From: Fulvia fulva
Lineage: Eukaryota; Ascomycota; Dothideomycetes; Mycosphaerellales; Mycosphaerellaceae
Length of the DNA: 64,000 bases
NCBI RefSeq assembly: GCF_020509005.1
Contig: NC_063020.1
Span: forward strand, 1,364,001-1,428,000
Direction: 5' to 3'
Of this stretch, positions 41,271-52,400 are shown piece after piece (within the stretch, counting starts at the first letter, position 1; each line of letters begins with the position of its first letter). The translations under genes and the position numbers were made by a program. Below the pieces are notes generated by a model that ran no database searches, was not told the origin of the DNA, and saw nothing but the letters and a program-made list of their open reading frames with translations.

Positions 41271-44200
41271 ATGCCATCTGCCACTCTGTCTTTCTCTGCA
41301 CACCAGTTCCATCATTTGGAATTAGCTTCTACTCAGTTCTCCCGATCTATCAGCATGGCCAAGGGTAAGAACAAGAAGGCCACCACCAAGCGCGGCAACA
41401 AGAAGTCTACCAGAGACGATGCGACACATCCACCAGACCAAATGCAGGTCAACGACAACAACGAGGATGGACAACAGGTTTCCACTGAGCCAGAAATCGA
41501 AGACGTCGAAAAAGCTGTTCAAGACATGGACCTCACTCCTGACGATCCGTTACGTTCAGGACCAAGTGAGGCTACAAACGATCAACCGTTTCAGCCTCTC
41601 GATGCGGCGCCAGAACTCACCACGGCCACGAGGTCGTCTATCACAGGCTCGAACAACGATCCAGCCAGTTGGAATCTTGATGAACGCAAGAAGTTCGAGG
41701 AGTACACAAATGCCTTGTCACCCGCTGCAGTAGACGCCATGCCCATCATGCCGCGACGTGAGTTCGGCCGATCGAAGCAAGGGTTCAAAGTCCTCACGAA
41801 CTATGTCACAATGGACGTTGCTGCTCCAAGTGACGGATGCCTCTTTCTGTATGAAATCGACTTCTTGGTCGATGAGAAAGAAACCAAAGAAGACGACATG
41901 ACGAAGCGTAAGAAGCGCGTTCTGATCGAGCGAATGATCCACAAGAGCTCACTCCTAGACGACCAGAACAACTGCTTCGTTACCGACTACAAGAAGCAGA
42001 TCATATCATGGATCGATCTTTCAAAAAAGGATGAGCAGGGACGTGTCAATCCCGGCATGCCGTTGGTCAAGGTCGATGTGGAAAACTTCAACCCGAAGAA
42101 GCCTGACGAGCCACCGACAACAGTGACCATGGTCCTTCGATATGTCAGAACAATGCCACATGAGGATTTAGAGTCCTTCACCTGGGGTGAGAAGCACGAC
42201 TTTAGCGACACCGATGGGCTCGAACAGGCCATCAATCTCATCATCAGTGACGAACTGCAAGAGAGATCGCGGGAAAGCATTGTCATGCCAAGAAGCAACA
42301 AGATATACACGAAGAAGGAATGTTTCGATCTCGAAACAGATCACAAACTTGCGATGAACGGCTTCAGTTTCGGCTACCAAAGTGGCATGAGTTCCCATCT
42401 GCTCAACATCACTCCCGTCACGAGCTTCATCCATGAGTCCATCACCGTCAGCAAGTACATCGATGGTCGACCCGATCTCATGAAGCACCTGCTTGGCGTT
42501 CGTGTCTGGCTCAGCCTCTCTCGGAAAGAGCAAGACGAGGCTCTTGATGAGCCAGGACGCCGTGTCAAGACCATTCGCGGCTTCGGCGAAGTGGAGGCAT
42601 CACTGACTCACGCTTACAAAGATCAGGATGGTGAGTATACAGTATGGGACCACTTCCAGTACTTCTACGCCGAGACAAAAGGCTCAGAGAAATCTGTCTG
42701 TGTCAATCTTGGAGGCGATGCACCACACGGACGTTGGTATCTGGCCGAAGACCTGCAAATACTTCCTTACCAGCTCTATCGTGGAGAAGCTACACCTAAC
42801 ATGACCACCAAGATGATCAGACATGCTTGTCGCACGCCAAAGGAGAATGTCAATGCGATCGTCTCTGGATTCTTGCCATACCTTGGCCTCAACAACGCGA
42901 AAAGAGGATCATCTTTACCCCTGCAATATGCAGGCTTGACGGTCTACCCCGAAATTCTGAGCGTGCCGGCTCGCAATGCCGCACATAGCGAAGTGAAGTA
43001 CGGCAGACCTCCAGCTGATACAAACGCGCCATTCGTTATGAACACTCAGCACTACGGTATGTGGAAGCTCGAAAAGCAGCCGTTTCTGAATACGACCAAC
43101 ACCTTTGCCTCCAACGCATACTTTCTGATCTCCTCCCGATGCAAGTTGACCACGGACGAGCAGTCCAAGTACCTCAAGCATTTCCACGACCATTATCACG
43201 TCAATGGCGTCAGTGGTCTTGGCGCCTTCTCTGGTCTGGACCACAATAACCACACGATGGTCGACAAATTCGACGTGAGATCCATGAGAAAAGCCGCACA
43301 AACGGCACAGGAGAGTAAGGCCGATCTGGTTGTCTTTATCCTGCCTCTCAACAACAAGTCTGAGCTGAAAAACTATGCTAACTTCAAGTCTATTGTCGAC
43401 CAAGAGCTCGGCATGAAGTCACTCTGTCTCTGTGAAGACAATATCAAGAACTGTTTCAAGGAGAGGATGGGAAACGACAGAGTGTTCATGGGTATCCCAC
43501 CCGACGTTGTAGCAGGTCATCCATTTGCTGGCTACGTGCGTAACGTCGCCATGAAGCTGAACGTCCGTCTGGGCAACAGCAACCACTCAGTAGCTGCAGA
43601 ATCGCTCGAAGCCGCCATACCTGACTTCGCTATTGCTGCTAACAAGGACGTTATGGTACTTGGAGCTGATGTTGTTCATCCAGGAGTCGGCTCTGTCGAA
43701 GGGACACCGTCTATTGCGGCCCTGGTCGGCAGCATCGACGAAGACTTTGCTGCATATCGCGGCTCCGCCAGATGCCAGACAGGTCGACAAGAGCTGATCA
43801 CAGGAATGTACGACATGGCATACGAGCGCATCGAATCTTACGAGAAGGCCAACGAGGGACGACTCCCTTCCCGCATCCTATACTACCGCGATGGGATCGA
43901 TGAAGGTCAGTACACCAAGGTGCGCATGATGGAGGTCGATGCTATCCGAAAAGCTTGGGCAGCGCGAGCCAAGATGAAGGGTGTCGACGGGGACGTCAAG
44001 ATCACCGCAGTTGTGGTCACCAAGCGCCACCACACACGCTTCTACCCCCACAACAACTCACACGAGATCCCTCTCAATGGCAACTGTGTGCCCGGTACTG
44101 TCGTCGACAGCGGCGTCACCATGCCCTACAACTTCGACTTCTTCTTGCTATCCCACAACGCCATCAAGGGCACCGCACGACCAGCGCACTACATCGTGCT

Positions 44201-44483
44201 CGAGGATGAGATCGGCTTTGGCGCGTTACAGATCCAAAACCTCACGAACCTGTTGTGTGCGACTTATGCGAGATCTACTACTACGGTGTCGTATGTACCC
44301 GCAGCGTACTACGCTGATCACTTGTGCGAGCGGGTAAAGCAGTACTTGCGGCCGCTGTACGACGGGGTCCCGCCGCGGAATGGTAATGTTGATGCGGAAG
44401 TGAGGGCGATGTGGGGACGTGGTCCGAGACAAAATGGAAATCCTTGGAATCTGGCGCTGGATGAGACGATGTTCTGGATCTGA
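41271..44483 (+). CDS. AGO: Argonaute protein with complete slicer site (1,070 aa)
   Basis: A single exon. The ATG at 41271 gives 1,070 residues; the ATG at 41355 (MAKGKNKKATTKRGNKK) has a better context and removes 28 residues. After a Lys- then acid-rich disordered leader come the N domain (about 165-330), linker (KLAMNGFSFGYQSGMSSHLL), PAZ (about 400-540), MID (LKNYANFKSIVDQELGMKSL, with Tyr and Lys placed to hold the guide 5' phosphate) and PIWI. The catalytic tetrad is visible as Asp800 (VLGADVVHPG), Glu841 (GRQELI), Asp874 (YYRDGIDEGQ) and Asp1016 (AYYADHLCER), i.e. DEDD, with spacing like active Argonautes. Slicing of target RNA in quelling or a related pathway is expected. Whether it is the orthologue of QDE-2 or of SMS-2 needs a tree. 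Confidence 0.95.
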   Translation: MPSATLSFSAHQFHHLELASTQFSRSISMAKGKNKKATTKRGNKKSTRDDATHPPDQMQVNDNNEDGQQVSTEPEIEDVEKAVQDMDLTPDDPLRSGPSEATNDQPFQPLDAAPELTTATRSSITGSNNDPASWNLDERKKFEEYTNALSPAAVDAMPIMPRREFGRSKQGFKVLTNYVTMDVAAPSDGCLFLYEIDFLVDEKETKEDDMTKRKKRVLIERMIHKSSLLDDQNNCFVTDYKKQIISWIDLSKKDEQGRVNPGMPLVKVDVENFNPKKPDEPPTTVTMVLRYVRTMPHEDLESFTWGEKHDFSDTDGLEQAINLIISDELQERSRESIVMPRSNKIYTKKECFDLETDHKLAMNGFSFGYQSGMSSHLLNITPVTSFIHESITVSKYIDGRPDLMKHLLGVRVWLSLSRKEQDEALDEPGRRVKTIRGFGEVEASLTHAYKDQDGEYTVWDHFQYFYAETKGSEKSVCVNLGGDAPHGRWYLAEDLQILPYQLYRGEATPNMTTKMIRHACRTPKENVNAIVSGFLPYLGLNNAKRGSSLPLQYAGLTVYPEILSVPARNAAHSEVKYGRPPADTNAPFVMNTQHYGMWKLEKQPFLNTTNTFASNAYFLISSRCKLTTDEQSKYLKHFHDHYHVNGVSGLGAFSGLDHNNHTMVDKFDVRSMRKAAQTAQESKADLVVFILPLNNKSELKNYANFKSIVDQELGMKSLCLCEDNIKNCFKERMGNDRVFMGIPPDVVAGHPFAGYVRNVAMKLNVRLGNSNHSVAAESLEAAIPDFAIAANKDVMVLGADVVHPGVGSVEGTPSIAALVGSIDEDFAAYRGSARCQTGRQELITGMYDMAYERIESYEKANEGRLPSRILYYRDGIDEGQYTKVRMMEVDAIRKAWAARAKMKGVDGDVKITAVVVTKRHHTRFYPHNNSHEIPLNGNCVPGTVVDSGVTMPYNFDFFLLSHNAIKGTARPAHYIVLEDEIGFGALQIQNLTNLLCATYARSTTTVSYVPAAYYADHLCERVKQYLRPLYDGVPPRNGNVDAEVRAMWGRGPRQNGNPWNLALDETMFWI

Positions 44484-44554
44484 GGAGAGATTATGGAGGG
44501 TGCTGGCAACACTACTGCCATTCTGTCTTTACTGGTCGAGAGCTTGCGAGCTCA

Positions 44555-44700
44555 TTGTGTGGCGTACCAGGTGATGCTGGCTGCCATTTCTGCATGAATG
44601 CGTCCTGTAACATAACATAGCGTTGTGTGGCGCACCAGATCATGCTGGCTGCCATTTTCGCATGAATGCGTTCTGTAAGCATAGCATAGCATAGCATCAT
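44555..44700 (+). repeat. Two-copy 68-bp tandem repeat plus AGCAT microsatellite
   Basis: A unit beginning TTGTGTGGCG at 44555 recurs at 44623 with about a dozen differences; both contain ATGCTGGCTGCCATTT and GCATGAATGCGT. The second copy runs into four AGCAT-type units (44679-44700). It lies in the 3' region of Argonaute, just before the convergent allantoicase gene ends, so it may be in the 3' UTR of either transcript. Confidence 0.7.
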
Positions 44701-44737
44701 GCCATGGCCACAGACAAGACCCCACTCCCATCATCCT

Positions 44738-45879
44738 CTACCCCCTCCGCCCAAAGACCCTAATCCTCTTCACGCCCCCATCCGGTATAATCACCAGCTT
44801 CACATATCCAAACATCGTCCCCTCCACCCCCTTCAACACCTCTTTTGCGTACTCATGCTCCGCGTCCGGCCCCGTCTTCTGCGGCTCCAAGACCTCCTTC
44901 CACACTGAATCATCATGTTTTGGCGCCACACCGTCCGGCGCTGCAAAGACTTGAACTTTCTGCGGGAAATTGCCTCTGAAATGCGCCGTGTCCACAACCA
45001 GCTTCTCTATGATACCCGGCGTCCCCAGCTTAATGATCACCCAATCAACATGTTCACCACGACTCCGCTTCGTCTCCCACCCATCTCCCATATCCACGCC
45101 CCGGCCGGGGAGGAGAAGGTTATCTTTCGTGCCAAAGTGTTGGTCGCTGCAGGCGATGGCGAGACCGCCATTAACAGTAGCCGCAAGGTCGAAGGTCGTG
45201 GAAATGTCGGCTGGGAAGATGGGAAGTGCGTGGCCGAAGAGACGGAAGCGAGCTATGCCGCCGTCGGGGTACATCAGCAATCTCGCATGTGTGTAGGCTT
45301 TCTCTGTAATTTGGGAAAGAAGCCAGCCATGTCGTTGGGAAGAGCCGCATTCCTGCTTGCTGAGAAATGTCTCGCCGTGTGTGTCCCAGAAGTCCTTCGT
45401 CTTGACGTCTTCCTCCTTCGCATCGTCGTCGATGAAGACGCCCTGGACTGCGATTTCGGGTGCGTGGTTGCCGTTGAAGAAGGCGGTGTCGACTTCCACA
45501 CCCTTTACTCTTCCTGACGCTACGCCGAGACGTATTACAACCCAATCGAACTCTTCTACATTGTGGCGTCGCGTCTCCCATCCATCGTACCAGGCGCCGG
45601 CGTAGGTAAAGACGCCCGGTTTGCGGATTGGCGGGGTTGGGGTTGTGAGGTTATCGGCGGCGGCGAACCATTCGTCGGAGAAGGAGAGGATGCGGGAGCC
45701 GAGGGCTTTGTTGATGAGGTCTGAAGGGTCAGTCTGGGATGTCAAGGTCAGTGGGACGTGGTGGGCAGGATACCTATGCTGTTAGACTTAAACGTCGAGT
45801 CGATTTGATCGGCGGGGACGAAAGTGGGCTGGTTGATTTGATCCTGTACGGATTCTCGTGCTATGATGGGGGCCTCCAT
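44738..45879 (-). CDS. DAL2: Allantoicase (362 aa)
   Basis: Exons 45879-45774 and 45720-44738; 53-nt phase-1 intron (GTATCC...TTCAG). The join gives FKSNSIDLINKALGSRILSF, which restores the expected DLIN-ALG-SDEW start of the family. Two homologous beta-sandwich modules follow. Module 1 has SFSDEWFAAADNL, YDGWETRRHN and DWVVIRLGVASGRVKGVEVD; module 2 has ACSDQHFGTKDNLLLPGRG, GDGWETKRSRGEHVDWVIIK and LVVDTAHFRGNFP. Allantoicase cleaves allantoate to ureidoglycolate and urea in purine-nitrogen use. Another candidate acceptor nearer the donor gives an immediate stop, which supports the chosen site. The open frame upstream within the intron starts on TTG and is not used. Confidence 0.92.
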
Positions 45880-46164
45880 TTTCTTTTGCAGTGCAATGTG
45901 TGAATGAAGGAGTCAAGTTTCTCGCGCAAGATTCTGCATTGCCTTTTCCAACGATTGATCTCTTGTCGCGCACCAATTGCTCGATTGCATCGAGTAACGC
46001 GAAGCTCCTGCGCCTATCGATAGGGTCTACTCCGGCCGGCTCCGGCGGTCGTTGTCCCCGGAAAGTTGAGAGCGGTGGATTCTCCCCCACGTGACATCTC
46101 GAATATTCAGAACGCCGCGCCTGGCATCTCGATCCGCGTCCTATTGCCGTCTCGTCTCGGGGTC

Positions 46165-48658
46165 CTACTCGGTCGAGTCGCTGAAATGGGCATTTTCGTA
46201 CAGGTTACTCCTCTGCTGGCCACCAGCTGGATCCAGCTTTGTTAGAAATTCCGCAGGCACCGATGGCGTGTATCGTCTTTCTCGTTCCTTGTTGACCCCT
46301 CCAAAGCCTGCGCCGTAGCTTATGAGCATGTCTGTTGACGTCGGAAGGTGGAAAGGCAGAAGAAGTGCTGGGTTCATGAGGTTGTTTTCAGGTGTGTCGT
46401 CTGCATCCGGCTGCAGAGTTGGCGTCGGCGGCGGTTGTGGTGTTGTATTGCCGTTCGCAGCGCCCGGCTTCGTCGGTGTTTGGGGCGCCCCTGGAGCAGC
46501 AGGCTGTGGTTCTGTACTAGGTGCCAATGGTCTGCTCTTCACTTCCTGAATGTGCCTCAATGCGGGTCTCGACAGAGTCTTCTCGCCAACTTCCGCGCGA
46601 TAGTGCTTGACTGCATGTAGTAGTTGCTTGGTATGAAGGTTGGGCAGTTGCTGTAACGTGGTCTCCAGACCATTCTGATCATCTCCGATACTGGAGAAAC
46701 ACTGCAGCCATTGCAACAACTGTACCACAGGCGCAAGGTGGCGCTTGGCTGCCTCTACAGTAGTCTCTCCTGCTGCGTTCGTATTACCATTCTCGTAGTG
46801 TTCTGGCTGTCGATTGTTCGTCCGCGCCCAATCCTCCAGCGTCGATATGTTCATGCGAATTTGCATGGCTTTCGTCCTGGAAAGGTACCTCTTGTTGGAC
46901 ATTATCCGATTAAAGATCTCGGCACTCAGCCAGTAATAGAGCTGCGATAGTATCTGCGCCGTAATGACTGAATGCACATCGTAAAGATCCAGTACGAATA
47001 GTGTTGATGACAATAGCGACGTGATATTTCGTGGCGATGGCTGCGCCTTGCGTTTGGGTGATGGCGGCCTGAAGCGCTTCTCTGCAGGTTCAGGCTTGAC
47101 CTCTTTCTTCTTTTTGAGGAACTTCCACTCGTTTTGAAACGTCACGTCTTCGAAGCCCTGTATTGTTTCGTGGTCCAGAACGGCGGCATTCAACACCTTG
47201 TCCATTCGTCTTTCAGCATCTCTGATGATCAATATATAGATCTCATGAATCAGCTCTGACATTTGTGCCTGGAATGGTGTTGTCTCTTGTGTCAAGCCAG
47301 TATCCTTCTTGAGGTAGTGCAGCAGCAGAGAGACATTTGATGCCCAAAAGGCTAGCATCGTCATGTCCCACTGACAGCGATCCACAACGTCATATATCTT
47401 GTCCTGCGCCGACTCCAGCCAGTCCGCTAGCAGTCCTTTGTCGGCGTGGTAGTGCGCATATCGGGCACCCAGAAAGATGAGGTTTGCCGGCACTGGCTTT
47501 TGCGATGGTGTTCGTTGTGGAGTCATCTTCGTGACGACTATATCCAATATTCGCTCGATGTCGTTCTCCATGAAGACGAACATCTGATCGTGGAGGCACT
47601 TATCCCATACAAAGTCCTGCCCGTCCTCGAAATCGTCTTCCGACTCGGGGTTTTCGTCCAAGCCTAAGTTTCCCAGGTCGACTTCGAGGTTAATGGCGCT
47701 TTCCATCATCATCCGCCGCCTCTGCTCACTCTCCGCCAGCTCCTCCTCGAAGCGATCTTGTGAAAAGCCGGAGTCGTAGAAGTCGTTGGACGCACCAACG
47801 CTCCCTATGCTGTAGCCGTTGCCTTGCAACATTCTCAGCATTTCGCTGTTCGCTGGCACGAAATCAAGTGCTGTTCTACCGCTCGACGATTTGGCGTCCG
47901 TGGATGCGCCGTGGTCGAGCAATGTCTTTGCGATGTCCTTGTGACCGTTGGAGATAGCCCACATGAGTGCAGTCCACTGATTGCGGTCTTGGCTGTCAAC
48001 TTCGGCACCAGCGTTTAGCAGAGTGATTACTGCATCCTTGTACCCGAAGCAGCTTGCGTATAGCAATGGCGGGGACCCATCAGCATCCACGGCGTCAATG
48101 TCGATGAATTGTGACGCAGCACCACGCGCCAACCTCTGCACACGTGCAGTCTCGCCGTTGCGAGCAGCTCGGCTGAGCAGAAGTTGCAGCTCTTGCGTCT
48201 TCTGCTCGGGCGATCTCCGCTCATCATTCAAGATCTGATCTTCCTCTGCCTCGCCTGGGTCCTCGTTCCTCCGCGCTTGCGATGCAAGGAACTGTGCCAT
48301 TCGTTCATCATCGTTGCCATAGTCGCCGAAGCTGTCGTCGTCTGGCTCGTTCAAAGAAAGGTTGAAGTTGAGTGGTTGTGCGATGGTGGGAGCGGACAGG
48401 AATTGCGATTGGCCTGCACTGAATCAACACATATAGTCTTAACATGATACATTGCTTCTACGCACCCTGCCATGCATCATAGTACTCTGTCTCTTCCTTG
48501 TAGCCCGAGAAGTTCTTGCGATCGTCCAGTGTGCGTGGAAGGTCTGAAGGGAGGCCGCGTGGCTTCACATTCTCGTCTTCGTCAGACTCATGCTGCTCCT
48601 CGAACGAGCTATCCCTCTTCTCCCTGTCGCCCACATCTCGCTCTGCCACCGCGTCCAT
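46165..48658 (-). CDS. Ankyrin-repeat and DIL (dilute) domain protein (813 aa)
   Basis: Exons 48658-48466 and 48413-46165; 52-nt phase-1 intron (GTGCGT...TGCAG) joining YYDAWQGQSQFLSAPTIAQP. The start is the ATG at 48658 (MDAVAERDVGDREKRDSS); an in-frame ATG at 48865 is possible. Ankyrin repeats lie at about 175-265 (PPLLYASCFGYKDAVITLLN, TALMWAISNGHKDIAKTLLD). A DIL domain spans about 325-605 (NLIFLGARYAHYHADKGLLA, LLHYLKKDTGLTQE, VITAQILSQLYYWLSAEIFN, LEDWARTNN), as in class V myosin tails and afadin, but no motor is present. The end is Pro-rich and disordered. The family is conserved in fungi; a role in actin- or membrane-linked trafficking is inferred from DIL. Confidence 0.88.
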
Positions 48659-49417
48659 AGCCACGCGAGGGCTGTTCAACTGTACAGGCTCCAGTCGTAC
48701 ACTCTGTTCGGCGTCATGGGTCGCTACAGTGGATGTGATGTAAGGCAATGGTAGACGGTATTGCAATGGTATCTTGCACGTATACAGACGGTCTATGTGG
48801 GAGTGCTGGTGGCTGACCGTCCAAGCAAGGAAAGTGTTCGTGTGCTGGTGGCAGCTTTCACACATCGCTGGCGTTGACAAGTCTCGAGTGCGACTGCCCT
48901 TGCGGGTAGCCCCGCTCCCGGCTGCGTGGTCTAGCCTAAGTTTAAAGATGCAAGGATTCTTGACCAGATTGCTTCATAAGCATGACATGCCCAAACACAT
49001 CCGCGGCCGCACTGATACTGTTTTGAAGGCAGGGCTGAGTGCAAAACATTGCTTCCAGTGCCAGACTGTCCAGATTCAATACAACGATCGTTCAGCCAGG
49101 GGAAGGTGCAAAGTCGCGGTTGCCTTTGTTTGGACTCCATGATTACATACTCTCACATGAAACTCTAAACCGCGGGCGGGAAGAAACATCGCGTCCACGA
49201 GGCGGCTGAAGTACCGTAGTTGATGACTGTGCATAGCCACCTGCTGCCGTTGGTAGAGAGACCGAAACACTGCGACTTACATACAACAGTCAAGCACCCA
49301 TTCCACCGCGATACCGCGAGACCTCGACACCTCGCAGCATCGTGAGGTCCTGACCAAGCGGCTCCTCCTTCCAGCAGTCAATAATGCGTGAGAAGATAGC
49401 GTAGTCGAGCTGCTGTC
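48659..49417. other. Intergenic between divergent genes
   Basis: Contains the 5' flanks of the ankyrin-DIL gene and of the histidine kinase gene. Only short frames are present; nothing is supported. Confidence 0.5.
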
Positions 49418-52400
49418 ATGGGCTTGGACATTGAGGATGAAGAAAGTGCGGCGCCCTTCAAGCGCTTCTTTGAACGTCTGAGAGAAGACGTGCCTGGCTA
49501 CGAGTTCAACGATCGCATACCACCCTTCCACTCCAGCTACGACAACTGGCACTTCTTTGGCAGACGGAAGTCCCGACCGAATGTCTCTGGGCAAAAGACG
49601 AGCGCATCCGAAGCTTCGAGCTCACGACCATCCAGCATAAGAACTCGTAGCGATTATGATATCCCCAATGACGAAGAGAAAGAGCGGGAAGTGTGGGTCA
49701 TCGGTCGCATGTCAAAGCAGATCCTGAGGCTAGAGCGGGAGTTCAAGCTATGCCAGACACTGTTTCGGCAGCAAACTGAGGGTCAGAAACACTTCGTCAG
49801 ACCGCTCGACTTCTTCCGCTTGCCAGCGCGAGATGTCGACGACGTGCCTCTGTGTGTGTCTGTTGTGGAGGCTCCTGGTCGCGACTACCTGAACGAGCTA
49901 GTTGAGTTTGGGCCGAACTTCTACATGGGCACACCGGAATCTCCTCAACAACATCACCACGAGCAATGCGCGCTTCTGACATTCCTGGACTTTGCTATAG
50001 GCGCGAGCGAGTGCTTGGAAATTCTGCACCATGGCAACCAGATCGTCCATGGTGAAATTCGTGGCGATGCCTTCCACTACAACAAGGAGACTGGCGTGGT
50101 GCGAATGATCAATTTCGGCTCTGGAGTTAGGAGCTTCGAGCATGGACTGACATCGGCCAACTGGTCCTCGCTGATGCAGCAGCGTGGTATTGAGCACAAG
50201 CTTCAGTTCATTGCGCCTGAGCAGACGGGTCGTCTGCCTGCTGAACCCGATGCGCGATGCGACATCTACAGTCTCGGAATACTCTCCTGGAGCATGCTGA
50301 CGGGTGCTGCACCATTCGAGGGCAAAACATCGTTGGACATCATGCAGAGCGTGCTTTCGCGAAGAATCCCCTTGGCATCGTCGATCCGACCGGATGTCCC
50401 AGAGGCACTCGCCAAGGTCATTCGCAAAATGACTGCTCGAAATATGGAAGATCGTTATAATTCGACATCAGGCATCAAACATGACCTTCAAGAGCTGAAG
50501 AGAATTCTCATGGATGGCGATCAGGACGCGCTGGCCGAGTTCAAGGTCGCCTCGACAGATGTCAGCTGCTTCTTTACTTTGCCTAGTCAGCTCGTAGGCC
50601 GTGAGGAGCAGCGCAAGGTCATCATCAATGTGATCGAAAAGGCTGCTGCCAAGTCAGCAAAAGCCGCTTCGATCACGAGGAGAGGACTTTATAGCATAAG
50701 CTCCAACTCTTCGCTAATCTCTGGGGAGAAAGACATTGTGTTAGACGATATCATGAGCGACAGCACCTCTTCTACGGACCGTGATCGAGGACGAGATGAT
50801 TCGCGGTTGATGTCGATACCTGAGGTTCCTCCTTACGAGCCATCGAAGCGAAGCGCCTCGCAGAGTCGTCAGGATCGCATGGGAAGTGTGGCTTCTTCGG
50901 CAACATCTACTCTGGGAGAGCCGACCGATAGCCGTGGCTCCAACGACATCGCAGAGAGTCTTCATCGCACCACTTCTTCAAGCTTCCAATTCAACGGTAG
51001 CCCCGGTGAGCCAGGCTCTCTATTAAGGACAGCACAGAAATTGAAGAAGAAAGGCAAGACGGAGATAATTGGTATCGAAGGCGCTGCCGGCTTTGGCAAA
51101 TCTTCGCTGGTTCAGAACATTCAGATCACCGCACGCAAGCATGGATACTTCACCTCGGCCAAGTTTGATCAAGTCAGGAGTGCACCATTCGATCCAATTG
51201 TGCGGGTAATGTCGTCGCTCTTCAGGCAAATTTTCTCGGAAAACGACGTCGGCACGGCATTTCACGACAATATCCGGACCTTTGTCAAGCCATTTTGGGG
51301 CGTTCTTCATGCTTCCCTAGAGTTGCCGTTGTGGTTACTGGAGCCTGCCACGGATGGCAAGACCACTAACGCCTCGAATTTCATGGCCAACCCAACACTT
51401 CAGAACGGCACATTAGGAAGCATGCCCGAGCGGAAAGCATGTAACGCCGCGAGCACACAAGAGTGGCTACGATCTGGTGGCTCCGCGAAATCTTCGAGAT
51501 TCATGCACATCTTCCTCGATGTGTTGCGACTACTGAGCATGCAGAAATTTGTATGCTTTTGCTTGGATGACTTGCAATTCGCGGATCCCGAGTCATTAGA
51601 GCTGCTCCAAGTCATCGCCGGTGCACACGTCCCCATAGTGCTGATGCTCACCTACAGAGATGAGACGGAACTCACTGCGCCAGTCAAGCGGCTCTTGTCG
51701 AAGGCCGTGAAGGTGTCAGTCGGTGCATTCACCGATGATGATACCACAGAGTATGTCTCGCAAACACTGCACAGATCAGCGGACTACTGTACGCCTTTGG
51801 TGGCTGCAGTACAGGAAAAGACTCAGGGCAACCCGTTTTTCGTGCGAGAAATGTTAGACTCGGCATATCGCAAGAAGTGTCTGTACTACTGCTGGAAGCA
51901 TTCTGAGTGGGTAAGTCTCTTCTTGAAAGCATCGCCTGTGTAATATGTCTTCACGCCTGGCTCCCTTGGCAGCAGCAGTTTCCCAAGGTGTCGATACGAT
52001 CTTCTTAGGTATGGCTAACATCTATACTTAGGAGTACAACCTGGACAGATTGTTCGAAGAGTTTGCGAGTCCTGACACTGGCAAATTCTCTAGCAACGAC
52101 TTCATCCTGCGTCGCATGAAAGAGCTCCCTATCGATGCCCAGGCAGTATTATCGTGGGCCGCAATCTTGGGCAACAGCTTTCAATTTCAGACGATCAAAC
52201 GTGTTATGAGCTGTGCATGCTCAGATCTGGCCCCGCAGCCACTGATACCGCCAAAATCGACGGACGCGGTCGCAGGACTCCAGGTTGCCTTGCAATCTTT
52301 CGTTATCATGCCGACTGAAGACGAAGACAGATTCAAGTTCTCGCACGACAGATATATCGCTGCAGCAGACATACTGTGCGAAGCATATGTCAGATCAGAG

